64,000 nucleotides of DNA from Alteromonas sp. BMJM2 (GTDB lineage Bacteria > Pseudomonadota > Gammaproteobacteria > Enterobacterales > Alteromonadaceae): the NCBI RefSeq assembly GCF_027257845.1, contig NZ_JAPVOT010000007.1:169099-233098 (forward strand). Direction: 5' to 3'. The notes beneath the pieces are model-generated. The model saw only the letters and a program-made list of their open reading frames with translations, made no database searches and had not been told where the DNA came from. This document shows, piece after piece, positions 34,249 to 45,169 of the stretch; the stretch's first letter is position 1; each line of letters begins with the position of its first letter. The position numbers and the translations under genes were made by a program.

Positions 34249-36567
34249 ATGCAAGCCACCATTAAAGCTGACCGCAGTCTGTTTTCTTACCCTAAATATT
34301 GGCCCCACTGCCTCGGCACAGCGCCGTTTCTTCCTATGTCAAAGGAGGAGATGGATGCATTAGGTTGGGATAGCTGCGATGTTATTTTGGTCACCGGCGA
34401 CGCCTATGTAGATCACCCAAGCTTTGGTATGGCGGTAATAGGTCGCGTATTAGAAGCTCATGGCTTTCGCGTAGGCATCATTGCCCAACCAGACTGGAAG
34501 AGCAAAGACGACTTTATGAAGCTTGGCAAGCCTAATCTCTATTTTGGTGTGACTGCCGGCAACATGGACTCCATGATTAACCGCTACACGTCAGACAAAA
34601 AGCTGCGTCATGACGATGCCTATACGCCGGGCAACGTCGGTGGTAAGCGTCCAGATAGAGCGGTGACGGTGTATGCACAGCGTTGTCGTGAGGCCTTTAA
34701 AGGCGTGCCCGTTATTGCTGGTGGCATTGAAGCAAGCCTTCGCCGTATCGCCCATTATGACTATTGGAGCGAGAAAGTGCGTCGCTCGGTGTTATTTGAC
34801 TCAAAAGCCGATATGCTTTTCTTTGGAAATGCGGAGCGTCCATTGGTTGAAGTTACGCACCGTTTAGCTGCGGGTGAAAATATAGCTGACATGCGCGATA
34901 TTCGCGGCACCGCGATTATTGTGAAAGAGGCATTGCCCGAGTGGCAAGGCGTAGATTCCACATCCCTTGACCGTCCTGGCAAAATAGATCCTATTCCAAG
35001 CCCTTATATTATGGAGCCGGAATGTGATTCTGAGGAAAAAAATAGCAAAAGTAGCGAAGCGCCCGACGCAGCGCCCATTGTTATTCAGCCACCTCAGAAA
35101 GAGAAAGAAAAGCGTAAGCCTTGGGAAAATGTGTACGTTAAACTTCCTGCTTATGAAACGGTAAAAGACAACAAAACGCTTTACGCCCACACATCGCGAA
35201 TTTTGCATCAAGAAACAAATCCGGGCTGCGCACGAGCACTTATGCAGCGCCATGGCGACCGACATATCTGGATAAATCCACCAGCGATGCCTCTTGAAAC
35301 TGAAGAAATGGATGCTGTGTTCGACTTGCCCTATCAGCGCATACCTCACCCTGTTTATGGTGATGCGAAAATTCCAGCCTACGACATGATCCGCTTCAGT
35401 ATCAATATTATGCGAGGCTGTTACGGTGGCTGTACGTTCTGTTCAATTACTGAGCATGAAGGACGTATTATTCAAAGTCGCTCTGAAGACTCTATTATCA
35501 GAGAGATAGAGCAAATTCGCGATACCGTCCCAGGGTTTACGGGCGTAATTTCTGACTTGGGCGGCCCTACGGCAAACATGTATCGCCTGCGCTGTAAAAG
35601 CCCTAAAGCGGAAGCAACCTGTCGTCGCCCCTCTTGCGTATACCCAAGTATCTGTGCCCATATGGACACCGATCATAAGCCGACGATAGACCTCTATCGC
35701 CGTGCGCGTAACTTACCGGGAATAAAGAAAATTCTTATTGCTTCAGGCGTTCGTTACGACTTAGCCATTGAAGATCCTGAATACATTAAAGAGCTGGCGT
35801 TGCACCATGTGGGTGGCTATCTAAAAATTGCCCCAGAACACACTGAAGAAGGTCCGCTTTCTAAAATGATGAAGCCTGGTATGGGCACCTACGATCGCTT
35901 TAAAGAGTTGTTTGACAAATACTCTGAAGAAGCAGGTAAAAAGCAGTACTTAATTCCATATTTTATTGCCTCTCATCCAGGTACTACTGATGAAGACATG
36001 CTTAGTCTTGCTATATGGCTTAAAGAAAATAAGTTTAAACTAGATCAAGTGCAAAACTTTTACCCCTCGCCCATGGCCACAGCAACGACCATGTACCACA
36101 CAGAGGTAAACTCTCTTCGTAAAGTCACAAAAGACAGTGAAGAAGTACCATCAGCAAAAGGTGAAATCCATCGCCGTTTGCATAAGGCTATGCTGCGTTA
36201 TCACGATCCTAAAAACTTTGCGCAAATTCGTAAAGCGTTGGTCAATATGGGTAGAGAAGATCTTATTGGTCGTGGCCCTCAGCACTTGGTGCCACCTGAA
36301 ACTGCCGATGAAAAACGTCAAAAAGCGCAACGTGGGCGCAAAGGTGAGCGCGCGTTGACCAAGCACACCGGCTTACCTCCTTCATTCCAGCGTAAAAGCA
36401 ATGGCAAGACCGGTGGTAAAAGCAACACCCAGAACACCAAATCAGGTGGCCGTCAGGAGCAAAGCTCTGGTTCAAATAGGAGCGGCGGCAAAGGCGGATT
36501 TAGCGGCAACCAAGCTGTAAACGTTGGCAACAAGTCAAACAGGCCTAAAGCCCAGCGGTCTAAATAA
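34249..36567 (+). CDS. ygiQ: YgiQ-family radical SAM protein
   Basis: 772 residues from the ATG at 34249 (a GTG three codons earlier is the alternative). The N terminus ([20 protein letters not shown]) and the whole layout match YgiQ. The radical SAM cluster site is [12 protein letters not shown] (CxxxCxxC), followed by [11 protein letters not shown] and a cysteine-rich segment [12 protein letters not shown]. These proteins bind an iron-sulfur cluster and cleave S-adenosylmethionine; the reaction of YgiQ is unknown. The last 80 residues are a basic, Gly/Ser/Lys-rich tail. It is the native right-hand neighbour of the EVE gene. Confidence 0.95.
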   Translation: MQATIKADRSLFSYPKYWPHCLGTAPFLPMSKEEMDALGWDSCDVILVTGDAYVDHPSFGMAVIGRVLEAHGFRVGIIAQPDWKSKDDFMKLGKPNLYFGVTAGNMDSMINRYTSDKKLRHDDAYTPGNVGGKRPDRAVTVYAQRCREAFKGVPVIAGGIEASLRRIAHYDYWSEKVRRSVLFDSKADMLFFGNAERPLVEVTHRLAAGENIADMRDIRGTAIIVKEALPEWQGVDSTSLDRPGKIDPIPSPYIMEPECDSEEKNSKSSEAPDAAPIVIQPPQKEKEKRKPWENVYVKLPAYETVKDNKTLYAHTSRILHQETNPGCARALMQRHGDRHIWINPPAMPLETEEMDAVFDLPYQRIPHPVYGDAKIPAYDMIRFSINIMRGCYGGCTFCSITEHEGRIIQSRSEDSIIREIEQIRDTVPGFTGVISDLGGPTANMYRLRCKSPKAEATCRRPSCVYPSICAHMDTDHKPTIDLYRRARNLPGIKKILIASGVRYDLAIEDPEYIKELALHHVGGYLKIAPEHTEEGPLSKMMKPGMGTYDRFKELFDKYSEEAGKKQYLIPYFIASHPGTTDEDMLSLAIWLKENKFKLDQVQNFYPSPMATATTMYHTEVNSLRKVTKDSEEVPSAKGEIHRRLHKAMLRYHDPKNFAQIRKALVNMGREDLIGRGPQHLVPPETADEKRQKAQRGRKGERALTKHTGLPPSFQRKSNGKTGGKSNTQNTKSGGRQEQSSGSNRSGGKGGFSGNQAVNVGNKSNRPKAQRSK

Positions 36568-36610
36568 GCGCGGTATAAATAAGCGCGGCATAAATAAGCG
36601 CGGTATAAAT
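36566..36610. repeat. Three tandem 15-bp units after ygiQ
   Basis: AAGCGCGGTATAAAT occurs three times in a row, with one substitution in the middle unit, just over the ygiQ stop codon. Confidence 0.85.
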
Positions 36611-36666
36611 AAACGAAAGACAGCGCAATAAAAAAGCAGTGTTAAACACAAGCTTTAAAAAAACTA

Positions 36667-36701
36667 AAAAAGGGCCTTTTGATAACTGAAAGGCCCTTTT
36701 T
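36667..36701 (+). terminator. Intrinsic terminator of ygiQ
   Basis: AAAAAGGGCCTTT, loop TGATAACTG, AAAGGCCCTTTTT. It may also act on the opposite strand for the lipoprotein gene at 36749. Confidence 0.87.
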
Positions 36702-36748
36702 GTCTTTAAGCATGTGTATACCGCAGTTCACAACTAATACATATCAAA

Positions 36749-37246
36749 CTATCGTTTCACTGCCACACAATCAACCCCGTCAAGCAGCATCTCTTCATTG
36801 TTTTGTTCGTTACGAATAAAACACTCATCACCGCGCTTTAACAACGTAAACACAAACGCAGGGTTACTGTGTCTGCCGTCAATAGGCAAACCTCGTTTAT
36901 CTATAGTGCTTTTGCGCTCGATACTTAAGTTAGGCGACGCAGTAAACGCATTATCTGCGAGGGTGATATCCATGCCGCCAAACCACTCACCAATCGCCGT
37001 TTCGATAACAGCCACGCTGTCTAATTCAGCCCCTGAGGTCGCCACAGTTTGAGGTGATGTCGCGAGTAAGGCCATTTCAGGTGGATCAGCTTTTGTGGAA
37101 GTGCACCCTACTGTCGTGGTTAAAACAAGCGTCAACACACAAGCTAACAGGCGTTTTGCTTTGCCTATTGCCCATGCCGCCTTGGTGTTGGCAGTGCTTG
37201 CGCCAACACCTGTACCAGCGTCTCTTCTGCGCTCTAAACACGCCAT
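36749..37246 (-). CDS. Putative lipoprotein of unknown function
   Basis: 165 residues. A charged N-terminal stretch and hydrophobic helix end in TTTVGC, a lipobox with Cys48. The mature part is short and shows no known motif; two cysteines (in DECF and DCVA) may pair. The ATG overlaps the stop of the S41 peptidase gene as TAATG, so the two are coupled and the product probably acts with that protease at the envelope. Family is not recognised. Confidence 0.68.
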   Translation of the reverse strand: MACLERRRDAGTGVGASTANTKAAWAIGKAKRLLACVLTLVLTTTVGCTSTKADPPEMALLATSPQTVATSGAELDSVAVIETAIGEWFGGMDITLADNAFTASPNLSIERKSTIDKRGLPIDGRHSNPAFVFTLLKRGDECFIRNEQNNEEMLLDGVDCVAVKR

Positions 37247-38928
37247 TAGTTGTCGCCTCGAAGAATAGGCTCGTTAATTTTATTATGCAGTATCAACTCA
37301 TCTCGCTGGGTACGAGGTGGCTTAATTGATAGGGACGATTCATTCGCATTAGCTTGACCACTTGCTTGGCTGTCAGATGACGCACTAGAGTGTGACACAG
37401 ACATTGAAGATGCAGTACTTACTGGGCATGCGCCAGATTCTGCATATTGTATTGCCGCAGACAGCATACCTTCACTGGCATCGCCAAGTGGTTTTGTGAA
37501 GTCATCTTGCACATCGCAACCTGGTAACTCAAAGTCAAAGTTGGGCGTTGAGGTAGGAATAAAGCCATCGGCAAAGTCACCAAACCCTTTGTTATTCACA
37601 CCTTGGAATTGAATAGTGAAATAGGTGGTTCCGCAGTTATCTGTCGGATAAAACCCATAAGGCTTGCCACACGTGGGGGTACCTATCTGCACCACTTCAA
37701 CATCAACACCGCGAAGCGAGTTGATCACCGCTTCACTGGCAGAACAGGTAGAGCCTGTCGTAATTACGTAAACTGTGGTTAGCGATAAGCTAGGAAGTAA
37801 CGTATTGGTGAGCACACCCGCATTGTAATCTATTTCTGTTGAGTAAAACGGTGTGGGGCTTATCGTAGAGCCAGTTACGGGGTTTCTTGTTGGATACTTA
37901 TCGTTAAACTGTAACGTCTCAAAAATAGCGCCGTTGGTTTGGTTTGGGCCCGCCACCATGTAAGAAAGCTGAGACGCTAAGGCAAGTAGCCCACCACCGT
38001 TATAACGAAGGTCGATAACAAGCTCGGTAACGTTGTCATTCACAAATTGATCAAATGCGTTTATTAGCGAGCCTTGTGCTGTACGAATAAAGGTATTGAA
38101 CTGAAAATACCCCATTTTACCCGCACTGGTCTCAAGCACAGTGATGTTTTGAACCGGCGATACTTCTATATCAGCAGAGGTAACGCTCACTGATAGCTCG
38201 CTACCGTCTACAAGCTCAAAAGTCAGGTTGGTGGTGGTACCACTTTCACTGGGAAATAACCCTGCGTTGATCACATCCACCTCGGCCTGTGTATTGGCAT
38301 TAACGAAATCAACGCCGTCGATGGATTTAAGCGACGCACCACGAGGAACACCAGAGTTCGCTGCGGGTGAATTTGGTTCGGTATACTGCACAATGAGTTC
38401 TCGAGGCGCAGTCAAATTGACAAACTCCCACTCAAAACCGTAACCAGATGACACCCCAGTTTGCGTTAGCGTATTGTATTCATCGGTAGCGCGGGAGAAA
38501 TGAAAATTGTCCTTAGGTGTGCCGCTAGGCGTAAGCTCTGTAGTTTTGAGTTGATCAAAATATGCAGCGACTGAAAAATTGGCAGGGTCGTTGTCGTCAA
38601 CTTCGTCATACCAAAGGTATGTATCGTTGGTCCATGAACGCATCCACAGCTTTTCATCCATTGCAGTACCCGCTTCATCAGGATAAGGATTACCTGAAAA
38701 CGGATCGATACCACTTCTTGGCGATTCACACTGGTTGATAAAATTTGATTCCGGCTCGTAAACGCCTGCCTGCCAGTCAGGTTCACTTGGCGTTTCTGAC
38801 ACAGGAGGAGTGACGCTCGACTCAGGTGTGGTATTAGAAGAACCACTACCACCGCACGCAGTGACAGATGAAATCACAAGAGCAGCTATCGTGAGCTCTC
38901 TTAGTGATGAAAAATTGCTTACCTTCAT
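37246..38928 (-). CDS. S41-family (C-terminal processing type) peptidase lipoprotein
   Basis: 560 residues. A lipobox VTAC (Cys25) is followed by a Ser/Pro-rich linker. Then come a PDZ-like domain (about 150-235, with SGVPRGASLKSIDG) and the S41 catalytic domain with ELVIDLRYNGGG and the serine region STCSASEAVINSLRG. Known members cut unfolded or C-terminal tails of proteins in the periplasm. A long Ser-rich tail follows. The next gene is a coupled lipoprotein. Confidence 0.9.
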   Translation of the reverse strand: MKVSNFSSLRELTIAALVISSVTACGGSGSSNTTPESSVTPPVSETPSEPDWQAGVYEPESNFINQCESPRSGIDPFSGNPYPDEAGTAMDEKLWMRSWTNDTYLWYDEVDDNDPANFSVAAYFDQLKTTELTPSGTPKDNFHFSRATDEYNTLTQTGVSSGYGFEWEFVNLTAPRELIVQYTEPNSPAANSGVPRGASLKSIDGVDFVNANTQAEVDVINAGLFPSESGTTTNLTFELVDGSELSVSVTSADIEVSPVQNITVLETSAGKMGYFQFNTFIRTAQGSLINAFDQFVNDNVTELVIDLRYNGGGLLALASQLSYMVAGPNQTNGAIFETLQFNDKYPTRNPVTGSTISPTPFYSTEIDYNAGVLTNTLLPSLSLTTVYVITTGSTCSASEAVINSLRGVDVEVVQIGTPTCGKPYGFYPTDNCGTTYFTIQFQGVNNKGFGDFADGFIPTSTPNFDFELPGCDVQDDFTKPLGDASEGMLSAAIQYAESGACPVSTASSMSVSHSSASSDSQASGQANANESSLSIKPPRTQRDELILHNKINEPILRGDN

Positions 38929-39156
38929 ACAATATTCCTTGTAGCAACCAGTGGAGTAAACCTTGCTTTTTGCTTAGATGTTGCTCTGTCCACAGCGCAC
39001 TGATCAAAAAATAAACTCGGTGTTGATATTGCCACACACATCCGCAATTTAACATTTATCTACTTTAAAATTTTGTAAACAAACGCTAATGACAAAATTA
39101 GAGTACAGCAAGAATATTACTGGAACATTGTTAGGGCATTGCTCGTTTAAAATGAG

Positions 39157-40299
39157 TTACTCACTGTCTTTAAATGGCAGTTCTGCACTAGGGATAAAAC
39201 CTACAAAAGGCTCTGTTAAACTTGAGATATAAAGCCCGTCCGCCGTTTGAAGTGCACCGGTGGTAAACGCATAGCCCCCGTCGGCAGATTGAAGGCTTTG
39301 CAGCACCTCACCTGTTGCGCTCACTTTTATGACGTGCCCGAAGGATTCGGCACGCGGACTTAGCGCGTCGGGCAACCGCATTAGGGCCTTTCTTAAAAAA
39401 GGGCTGGCGGAGAGTTCATCAATCATACTCTTGCGCGGTGCGGCAAAGCCTAGCCAGTAATCCCCTTCCTTGGTGGTACTAATATTATCTGGAAAACCAG
39501 GTAGGTTATCCATAAATACCGTCACCCTGCCTTTATTAACGCCTTTTAGCCAATAGCGTAATACACGGTATTTTCCCGTTTCATTCACTAATACGCTATC
39601 GCCGTTGTTACTTATTGCGACTCCATTGGCAAAAATAAGAGCATCCATTATCACAGCTGAAGCCCCAGTAACGGGGTTATATTCGATAAGCCTCCCATTC
39701 CCCCTGTGCTCCATTATCTCAAGCATACTGGCCTTCAGCGTTCCGCCGTATTCTTGAGCAGCAAATTTGGATGTCGCATCAGTAAAGTAGACCATTCCAT
39801 TATCGGCAATATCAACATCGTCGGCGAAAACAACTGCAGTAACTTTGCCACCATCCTCAACTTTATCGACTAACACGCTAACTGTGCCAGCGACATCAAT
39901 CTTAAGTAGGCCTCGGTGTGCATCAGCAACGAATAAATTGTCATCACTATCGTACTCTAACCCAAGAGGACGACCTCCTGTGTTAACCCAAACCTCAAAC
40001 TGGGTATCACTGGGACGCTTTCTAAGAATATTTCCAGAATGACTCGATACAGCAATAACACCGCTTGCACTTACTGCAAGGTCCTCGGGGCCATAGTCAT
40101 CAGCCATTGATATATGTCGAAGCGCCTTTAATTTTTCATTCTGCTTGAAGCTTCCAACCAGGCCATTATCTTTTGGCGCTTGCCAGGATGCGGGTGAAAT
40201 GGGTACAGGCCAAACAGAGAAATAGGCCGCGCAGATACAAAGAAGGAAAAACGATATTAATAGGAAGCGAAATAGGAAGCGAAAAATGCCAGTGCCCAT
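39157..40299 (-). CDS. SMP-30/strictosidine synthase-like six-bladed beta-propeller protein
   Basis: 380 residues with an N-terminal membrane anchor or signal (about 8-30). The rest is a propeller with repeats such as GRPLGLEYDSDDNLFVADAHRG and GMVYFTDAT, then FANGVAISNNGDSVLVNET, where the family's metal ligands sit, and PGFPDNIS. This is the pattern of the strictosidine synthase-like/APMAP branch. A lactonase or ester hydrolase role is possible, but the substrate is unknown. The protein probably faces the periplasm. It is a single-gene unit. Confidence 0.85.
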   Translation of the reverse strand: MGTGIFRFLFRFLLISFFLLCICAAYFSVWPVPISPASWQAPKDNGLVGSFKQNEKLKALRHISMADDYGPEDLAVSASGVIAVSSHSGNILRKRPSDTQFEVWVNTGGRPLGLEYDSDDNLFVADAHRGLLKIDVAGTVSVLVDKVEDGGKVTAVVFADDVDIADNGMVYFTDATSKFAAQEYGGTLKASMLEIMEHRGNGRLIEYNPVTGASAVIMDALIFANGVAISNNGDSVLVNETGKYRVLRYWLKGVNKGRVTVFMDNLPGFPDNISTTKEGDYWLGFAAPRKSMIDELSASPFLRKALMRLPDALSPRAESFGHVIKVSATGEVLQSLQSADGGYAFTTGALQTADGLYISSLTEPFVGFIPSAELPFKDSE

Positions 40300-40652
40300 G
40301 GTGCAATCTCATGTTTTTTTATATCAATTTATTTAATTAACATACCTATTCTATTTAAAAATAGACTCTTTATTTTAGTTATATTAAGTCATGCTGCACT
40401 GAATCATGTTTTGCTAAGTCGTGCTGTACTAAATCATGTTTCCTAGGCCGTATGATTCTGGCCCACGCTGTCCTTTGCTGGTCACGTTGTCAGCGACCCT
40501 GTCCTTTTTTGGCGAACCAAATGGTTAAATGTCTAGCGTATGCATCTAATTTTATGCCTCGCCTTTTTTTAAAAATTACAATTCGTTAAGTATCAATCTT
40601 TTACTGTAGCCACAGCGGTATTAACTATTCATTTATTACGAGTGCTGTGTTT
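40300..40652. other. Gene-free region with a 30-bp tandem repeat
   Basis: About 350 AT-rich bp between divergent genes. At 40386-40443 two 30-bp units occur in tandem (AAGTCATGCTGCACTGAATC and a second copy with about four changes). Promoters for both flanking genes must lie here; none was recognised. Confidence 0.55.
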
Positions 40653-41054
40653 ATGTTTCTTCTATTGTGCGGGTGTCTTGTGGTTATTATTGGCGGCATG
40701 GTGACTTTCCAAGCTCTATTTGCGCCATTAATTTTTATAAAACTCCCAATCGAAGTCGCCCGGCCCTTTATTCGCACCTTTTTTCCCTTTTACTATTTGT
40801 ATTTTGGCGCACTGAGTTTACTTGCTACCGCTTCTGCAATTATGAGCAACCATTGTCAAGTGGCCTGGTTAATAGCGCCTGTCACACTCGGCTTTATTAT
40901 TAGCCGTCAGATACTTATGCCGCTGGCAAATCACGCCACCGATAACCAACGGGAAAAGAAATTCCAACTATACCATCGCCTTACCGTGTTGATTAATACG
41001 GTACAGCTGGTAGCGCTATGCATGGCTTTCTATGGGTTGTTGGCCCCCTATTAA
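40653..41054 (+). CDS. DUF4149-like membrane protein
   Basis: About 133 residues with four membrane helices and hydrophilic loops. The sequence FQALFAPLIFIKLP and YHRLTVLINTVQL fits DUF4149, a family of unknown function. A GTG two codons upstream is an alternative start. It ends 9 bp before the Coq7-like gene, which suggests co-transcription. Confidence 0.65.
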   Translation: MFLLLCGCLVVIIGGMVTFQALFAPLIFIKLPIEVARPFIRTFFPFYYLYFGALSLLATASAIMSNHCQVAWLIAPVTLGFIISRQILMPLANHATDNQREKKFQLYHRLTVLINTVQLVALCMAFYGLLAPY

Positions 41055-41063
41055 CGAGGAAAA

Positions 41064-41696
41064 ATGATGTCGATAATAAGCAAAGCGATGACCGACAACT
41101 CGATAAGTCTAGTAGACAAGGAGTTACGAGCTAGTCACGCCGGCGAGACCGGAGCAGTTTGGATTTACCGCGGCGCCCTTACCGCCGATTTCTTAGTGAG
41201 CATAGTGGCAGGCCTTTGGGCTAAGTTAAGCCCACAAACACAGAGTCGAGAAAAAGAGGAAAAGCAAAAGACAGAATATAGAGTGTCTTCGTTTGCTTCT
41301 GAGCATCTGGCCACTGAAAAGAATCATCTCGATATATTTGAAAGCCACATGCCTCCGTTTAGAGGTAGCTATATGCTGTTACTTTGGATGGTAGCGGGGT
41401 TTATGACAGGTTTTCTTCCGAGGATTTTGGGGCGTAACTGGTTTTTTTATACCATCTATTGCGTTGAATATTTCGTTGATGAGCACTATGAAGAACAGTG
41501 CGCCCTGCTTGAGAGCCTTGAACCTACGCCCTTTGATGTTCTGGAAAAATTTAGACAGTGCCAGTCAGACGAGCAGGGTCACAGAGACGAAGCGTACAAT
41601 GCAATGACCACTCCCCCAACGCATGCCATGAAATTATGGGGTAACATGGTAGGTAAAGGTTCGGCTATCGCCGTTGTTGTAGCAAAGAAAATCTAA
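41064..41696 (+). CDS. Coq7-like demethoxyubiquinone hydroxylase family protein
   Basis: 210 residues with the di-iron helical bundle pattern of Coq7: ELRASHAGETGAVWIYRG, SEHLATEKNHLDIFE, VDEHYEEQC and DEQGHRDEA supply the Glu/His ligands. It would add a hydroxyl to the quinone ring in ubiquinone synthesis or a related step. It is a little shorter and more diverged than typical Coq7, and it pairs with a DUF4149 gene, so it may be a second, specialised copy. Whether another coq7 exists elsewhere cannot be seen. Confidence 0.85.
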   Translation: MMSIISKAMTDNSISLVDKELRASHAGETGAVWIYRGALTADFLVSIVAGLWAKLSPQTQSREKEEKQKTEYRVSSFASEHLATEKNHLDIFESHMPPFRGSYMLLLWMVAGFMTGFLPRILGRNWFFYTIYCVEYFVDEHYEEQCALLESLEPTPFDVLEKFRQCQSDEQGHRDEAYNAMTTPPTHAMKLWGNMVGKGSAIAVVVAKKI

Positions 41697-41798
41697 TGCT
41701 TGTCAGCGTAAATAGATAACCATTAAGTTGGTGTGCTTTTGAGTAAGAAAGTACAAGTTGGAAAGTACAAGTTAGAAGGTGTAGATAGGAAAACGTAA

Positions 41799-41984
41799 GT
41801 GGGAAAAAAGACAAGGGAAAGGCCGCCACGACAATGTGACAACTGCAAGGTGGAAGCAGACGTTCAGTATCGTGTTAGTTACAAGGGCGAGTGGCATATA
41901 ATCTGTAAAACTTGCCAGCTAGAGGCGTCTGATTGTAGTGATTATATTTACGGCGGTACATGGAAACGCAATAAGCGTAATTAA
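41799..41984 (+). CDS. Small zinc-ribbon-like conserved protein
   Basis: 61 residues, starting at GTG with AGGA nine bases before. Two CxxC pairs (CDNCK and CKTCQ) suggest one zinc site. The end, YIYGGTWKRNK, is basic. It resembles short conserved proteins of unknown role in related bacteria. Confidence is limited by size. Confidence 0.6.
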   Translation: MGKKTRERPPRQCDNCKVEADVQYRVSYKGEWHIICKTCQLEASDCSDYIYGGTWKRNKRN

Positions 41985-42181
41985 AACCGCATGGGTTCGG
42001 CTCACCTAACCCCCATCGCCCACAAATCGCCCACAATATGAACGCCAATTCCTTTAAACCATCATTTTTAGCGACAACTTTAGCTACAATCCACTTCCTC
42101 ATTCGTGCAAAATAGCGGAAGATAGCAAGGAAACTTAACATGGCTACGCGTAGATAAAGCCATTAATAACAGGGTAAGACC

Positions 42182-42748
42182 ATGCCAAAGGCAAGTGAAA
42201 TCAAAAAAAATCACACCATCGTTTACGGTGGAAAAACGTGTATTGTAAGAGATATTGATCGTTCAGTACCTCAGGGCCGCGCTGGCGGAAGCATATATCG
42301 TATGCGTATGTACGATGTCGTTAGCGGCGCTAAATTCGACGAAACATTTAAAGACTCAGACATGTTAGAGATGGCTGATTTAGTGCGCCGCCCGGTGATG
42401 TTTTCATACATGGACGGCGACGAATTTGTCTTTCTAGATAACGAAGACTACACGCCTTACCACCTAAACAAAGAAAGTATTGCTGATGAAGCCTTGTTCA
42501 TTAATGAAAAGACTGAGTCTATTCAGGTGTTAATTGTGAGTGACGTGCCCGTTGCCCTCGACTTGCCAATGAGCGTAGAGCTAGAAGTGGTTGAAACTGA
42601 CCCGTCAATCAAAGGCGCTTCAGCAACCTCGCGTACCAAGCCAGCTACTTTATCTACTGGCCTTGTGGTGCAAGTTCCTGAATACATCAGCACTGGCGAA
42701 TGGATTAAAGTGAACACTGAAGAACGCAAGTTCCAAAGCCGCGCGTAA
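42182..42748 (+). CDS. yeiP: Elongation factor P-like protein YeiP
   Basis: 188 residues with three beta-barrel domains as in EF-P (KOW-like N-terminal domain, then two OB-like domains, the last with [16 protein letters not shown]). The loop that carries the modified lysine in EF-P reads [14 protein letters not shown] here, without that lysine, which is typical of YeiP. It is expected to act at the ribosome, with a role less clear than EF-P. A strong terminator follows. Confidence 0.93.
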   Translation: MPKASEIKKNHTIVYGGKTCIVRDIDRSVPQGRAGGSIYRMRMYDVVSGAKFDETFKDSDMLEMADLVRRPVMFSYMDGDEFVFLDNEDYTPYHLNKESIADEALFINEKTESIQVLIVSDVPVALDLPMSVELEVVETDPSIKGASATSRTKPATLSTGLVVQVPEYISTGEWIKVNTEERKFQSRA

Positions 42749-42771
42749 ATTCAACTAGACCGCGCCCATAA

Positions 42772-42803
42772 AAAAACCGGATAAGTAAACTTATCCGGTT
42801 TTT
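42772..42803. terminator. Intrinsic terminator after yeiP, bidirectional
   Basis: The 15-bp arm AAAAACCGGATAAGT is followed by AA and its exact complement ending in five T. It also serves ahpF on the other strand. Confidence 0.92.
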
Positions 42804-42825
42804 GGTATCTGCTGCCGCTTTTTAG

Positions 42826-44439
42826 TTAGGCAGCTTCTGTTTCTTTTTCACTATTTTTTTCGCTAGTTTCTTCAGTGTCAGCTACTTCATGACTTAGCAA
42901 GTATTCAAAAGCGGCTAGCGACGCTTTAGCACCCTCGCCCATCGAGATTACGATCTGCTTATAAGGCACTGTTGTCACGTCACCGGCAGCGAATATGCCA
43001 GGCTCAGAAGTATGACATTTACCGTCAATAACAACTTCGCCATATTGAGTAAGCTCAACAGTATCCTTCATAAATTGGCTATTCGGTACCAATCCAATTT
43101 GAACAAACACACCGACTAATTCTTTCGTGTGTACTTCGTTGGTACTGCGATCTTGGTACTCGATAGCATTTACTTTGCCATTTTCAGCTAAAATCTGACG
43201 CGTTGCCGCATTCTTGATAATGGTAATGTTGTCACGCTTGTTTGCTTGATCAATCAGTACTTGGTCTGCTTTTAATTCAGGCATGAATTCAAAAACAGTT
43301 ACCGATTTCACAATACCGGCTAAATCAAGGGCCGCCTCAATACCTGAGTTACCGCCACCAATCACTGCAACATCTTTACCTTTAAAGAATGGACCGTCAC
43401 AGTGTGGGCAATATGCCACGCCGTTGCCTATGTTCTCTCTCTCACCAGGCACACCTAGTTCTCTCCAACGAGCGCCGGTGGCAACAATAAGACTACGAGT
43501 ACGAATTTGCTCGCCAGAAGAAAGCGTAATCGTTTTGATATTGCCTTTTTCGATGTTATCAACACGCACATGCTCTTTAAGAGTAATGTCATAGTCGCGC
43601 ACGTGTTCCATCAAGTTGCCTACAAGCTCTGGGCCTGTGGTTTTCGACACTGAAATTAAATTCTCAATGCCCATAGTATCTTTAACTTGGCCGCCAAATG
43701 TTTCTGCGATAACCGATACCTTTAAGCCTTTACGAGCGCTGTAGATAGCGGATGCCACACCAGCTGGACCACCGCCAATCACAGTTACGTCTTGTAAAGG
43801 CATTGACTCGCCTTTGTTGGCGTCTTTTAAACTTGGATCTTGCTCAATCAGCTTATTAATAAGCACAGCGGCATCAACTTTACCGTTAGCGAATAGTTCG
43901 CCGTTTAGGTAAACACTTGGTACACCCTGAATGTCACGTTCTTCAATAACGTTCTGATACAAACCGCCATCTATCATCTCAGACGTAATGTTCGGATTGA
44001 TTAGCGCAAACTGATTAAGCGCTTGTACGACTTCTGGGCAGTTGTGGCAGCTTAGGCTGATAAACACTTCGAAATTAAGTGGTTCGCTCACTGCTTTAAC
44101 TATAGACGCTACGCTGTCATCTAGTTTTAATTCAGTTCCTGAAGCATGCAGCATGGCTAGAATCAGTGAGTTAAACTCATGACCGCCCGGAATACCTGAA
44201 AATCTGATCCCCGTATCTTCTCCATCAGCTTCTAATAAAAAGCTTATAGAGCTGCGAAGTACGCCGTTTGTGTCGCGTTCTTCAACACTAAGTTTATCGC
44301 TTACACCTGCAATGTCGGACAGAAAGCCAACAAGCTCTTCACGCTTGCTGTGTTCACCGGTCTGTACGACAAAGGTTACGTCTTTTTGCATTGTCTCGGT
44401 ATAACCCTTCAATGCTTGTAAAATTTCTTTAGTTAACAC
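42826..44439 (-). CDS. ahpF: Alkyl hydroperoxide reductase subunit F
   Basis: 537 residues. The N-terminal double thioredoxin-like domain has the redox pair Cys131/Cys134 (SCHNCPE). The flavoprotein part has [19 protein letters not shown] for FAD, the second disulfide in [24 protein letters not shown] for NADH and GIFAAGDVT. It passes electrons from NADH to AhpC. The last 15 residues are an acidic tail beyond the usual end. It lies downstream of ahpC with a hairpin between. Confidence 0.97.
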   Translation of the reverse strand: MLTKEILQALKGYTETMQKDVTFVVQTGEHSKREELVGFLSDIAGVSDKLSVEERDTNGVLRSSISFLLEADGEDTGIRFSGIPGGHEFNSLILAMLHASGTELKLDDSVASIVKAVSEPLNFEVFISLSCHNCPEVVQALNQFALINPNITSEMIDGGLYQNVIEERDIQGVPSVYLNGELFANGKVDAAVLINKLIEQDPSLKDANKGESMPLQDVTVIGGGPAGVASAIYSARKGLKVSVIAETFGGQVKDTMGIENLISVSKTTGPELVGNLMEHVRDYDITLKEHVRVDNIEKGNIKTITLSSGEQIRTRSLIVATGARWRELGVPGERENIGNGVAYCPHCDGPFFKGKDVAVIGGGNSGIEAALDLAGIVKSVTVFEFMPELKADQVLIDQANKRDNITIIKNAATRQILAENGKVNAIEYQDRSTNEVHTKELVGVFVQIGLVPNSQFMKDTVELTQYGEVVIDGKCHTSEPGIFAAGDVTTVPYKQIVISMGEGAKASLAAFEYLLSHEVADTEETSEKNSEKETEAA

Positions 44440-44537
44440 GGTTGTCCTGCCTTATTTTCGACATGCCGATCCCCGCCAACCATTTTTGATGGTCAACTTA
44501 TAAGCGGAAACTGGAAAGTTAAATAAAAATTGAATAG

Positions 44538-44559
44538 AGGGAGTGAGAATTCACTCCCT
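44538..44559 (-). terminator. Hairpin between ahpC and ahpF, possible partial terminator
   Basis: AGGGAGTGA, loop GAAT, TCACTCCCT. On the minus strand it is followed by a mixed AT stretch rather than a clean T run, so it may attenuate or protect the ahpC message. Confidence 0.5.
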
Positions 44560-44605
44560 ATCGACTAGTTGCGTTTCTGTAAAAACGCGCTAGTTGCGTC
44601 AGTGC

Positions 44606-45169
44606 TTAGATTTTACCAACTAGGTCTAGTGAAGGTGCTAGTGTTGCTTCGCCTTCTTTCCATTTAGCTGGACATACTTCGCCTGGGTTGTTCGCTACGT
44701 ACTGAGCCGCTTTAATCTTACGTACTAGGTCATCTGCGTCACGGCCAATGCCTTCAGACGTGATTTCCATTGCTTGTACAATACCTTCTGGGTCTACAAC
44801 AAATGTTGCACGGTCAGCTAGGCCCATTGTTTCACGCATGCAGTCGAAGTTGCGTGTGATTTCGCCAGTTGGGTCGCCAATCATTGCAAATTTGATTTTG
44901 TTGATTGTATCTGAAGAATCGTGCCATGCTTTGTGAGTGAAGTGAGTGTCAGTAGATACTGAGAATACTTCTACGCCACGAGACTGTAGCTCTTCGTACT
45001 TATCAGCGATGTCACCAAGCTCAGTTGGGCATACAAATGTGAAGTCAGCTGGGTAAAATACGAATACTGACCATTTGCCTTTGATATCTTCATTACTTAC
45101 GTCAATAAATTCGCCGTCTTTAAATGCTGTTGCTTTAAAAGGCTTAACAGCAGTATTGATCATTGCCAT
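44606..45169 (-). CDS. ahpC: Alkyl hydroperoxide reductase subunit C (typical 2-Cys peroxiredoxin)
   Basis: 187 residues, the usual AhpC length. The peroxidatic cysteine is Cys47 in DFTFVCPTE and the resolving one Cys166 in [27 protein letters not shown] is also characteristic. It reduces peroxides and is recycled by AhpF, encoded next downstream. The 280-bp upstream region contains its promoter; an OxyR site is expected by analogy but was not recognised. Confidence 0.97.
   Translation of the reverse strand: MAMINTAVKPFKATAFKDGEFIDVSNEDIKGKWSVFVFYPADFTFVCPTELGDIADKYEELQSRGVEVFSVSTDTHFTHKAWHDSSDTINKIKFAMIGDPTGEITRNFDCMRETMGLADRATFVVDPEGIVQAMEITSEGIGRDADDLVRKIKAAQYVANNPGEVCPAKWKEGEATLAPSLDLVGKI

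Noticed and set aside
41875..42141. 88-residue minus-strand frame opposite the zinc-ribbon gene
   Set aside because: It overlaps a better small gene with two CxxC pairs and has no recognisable features.
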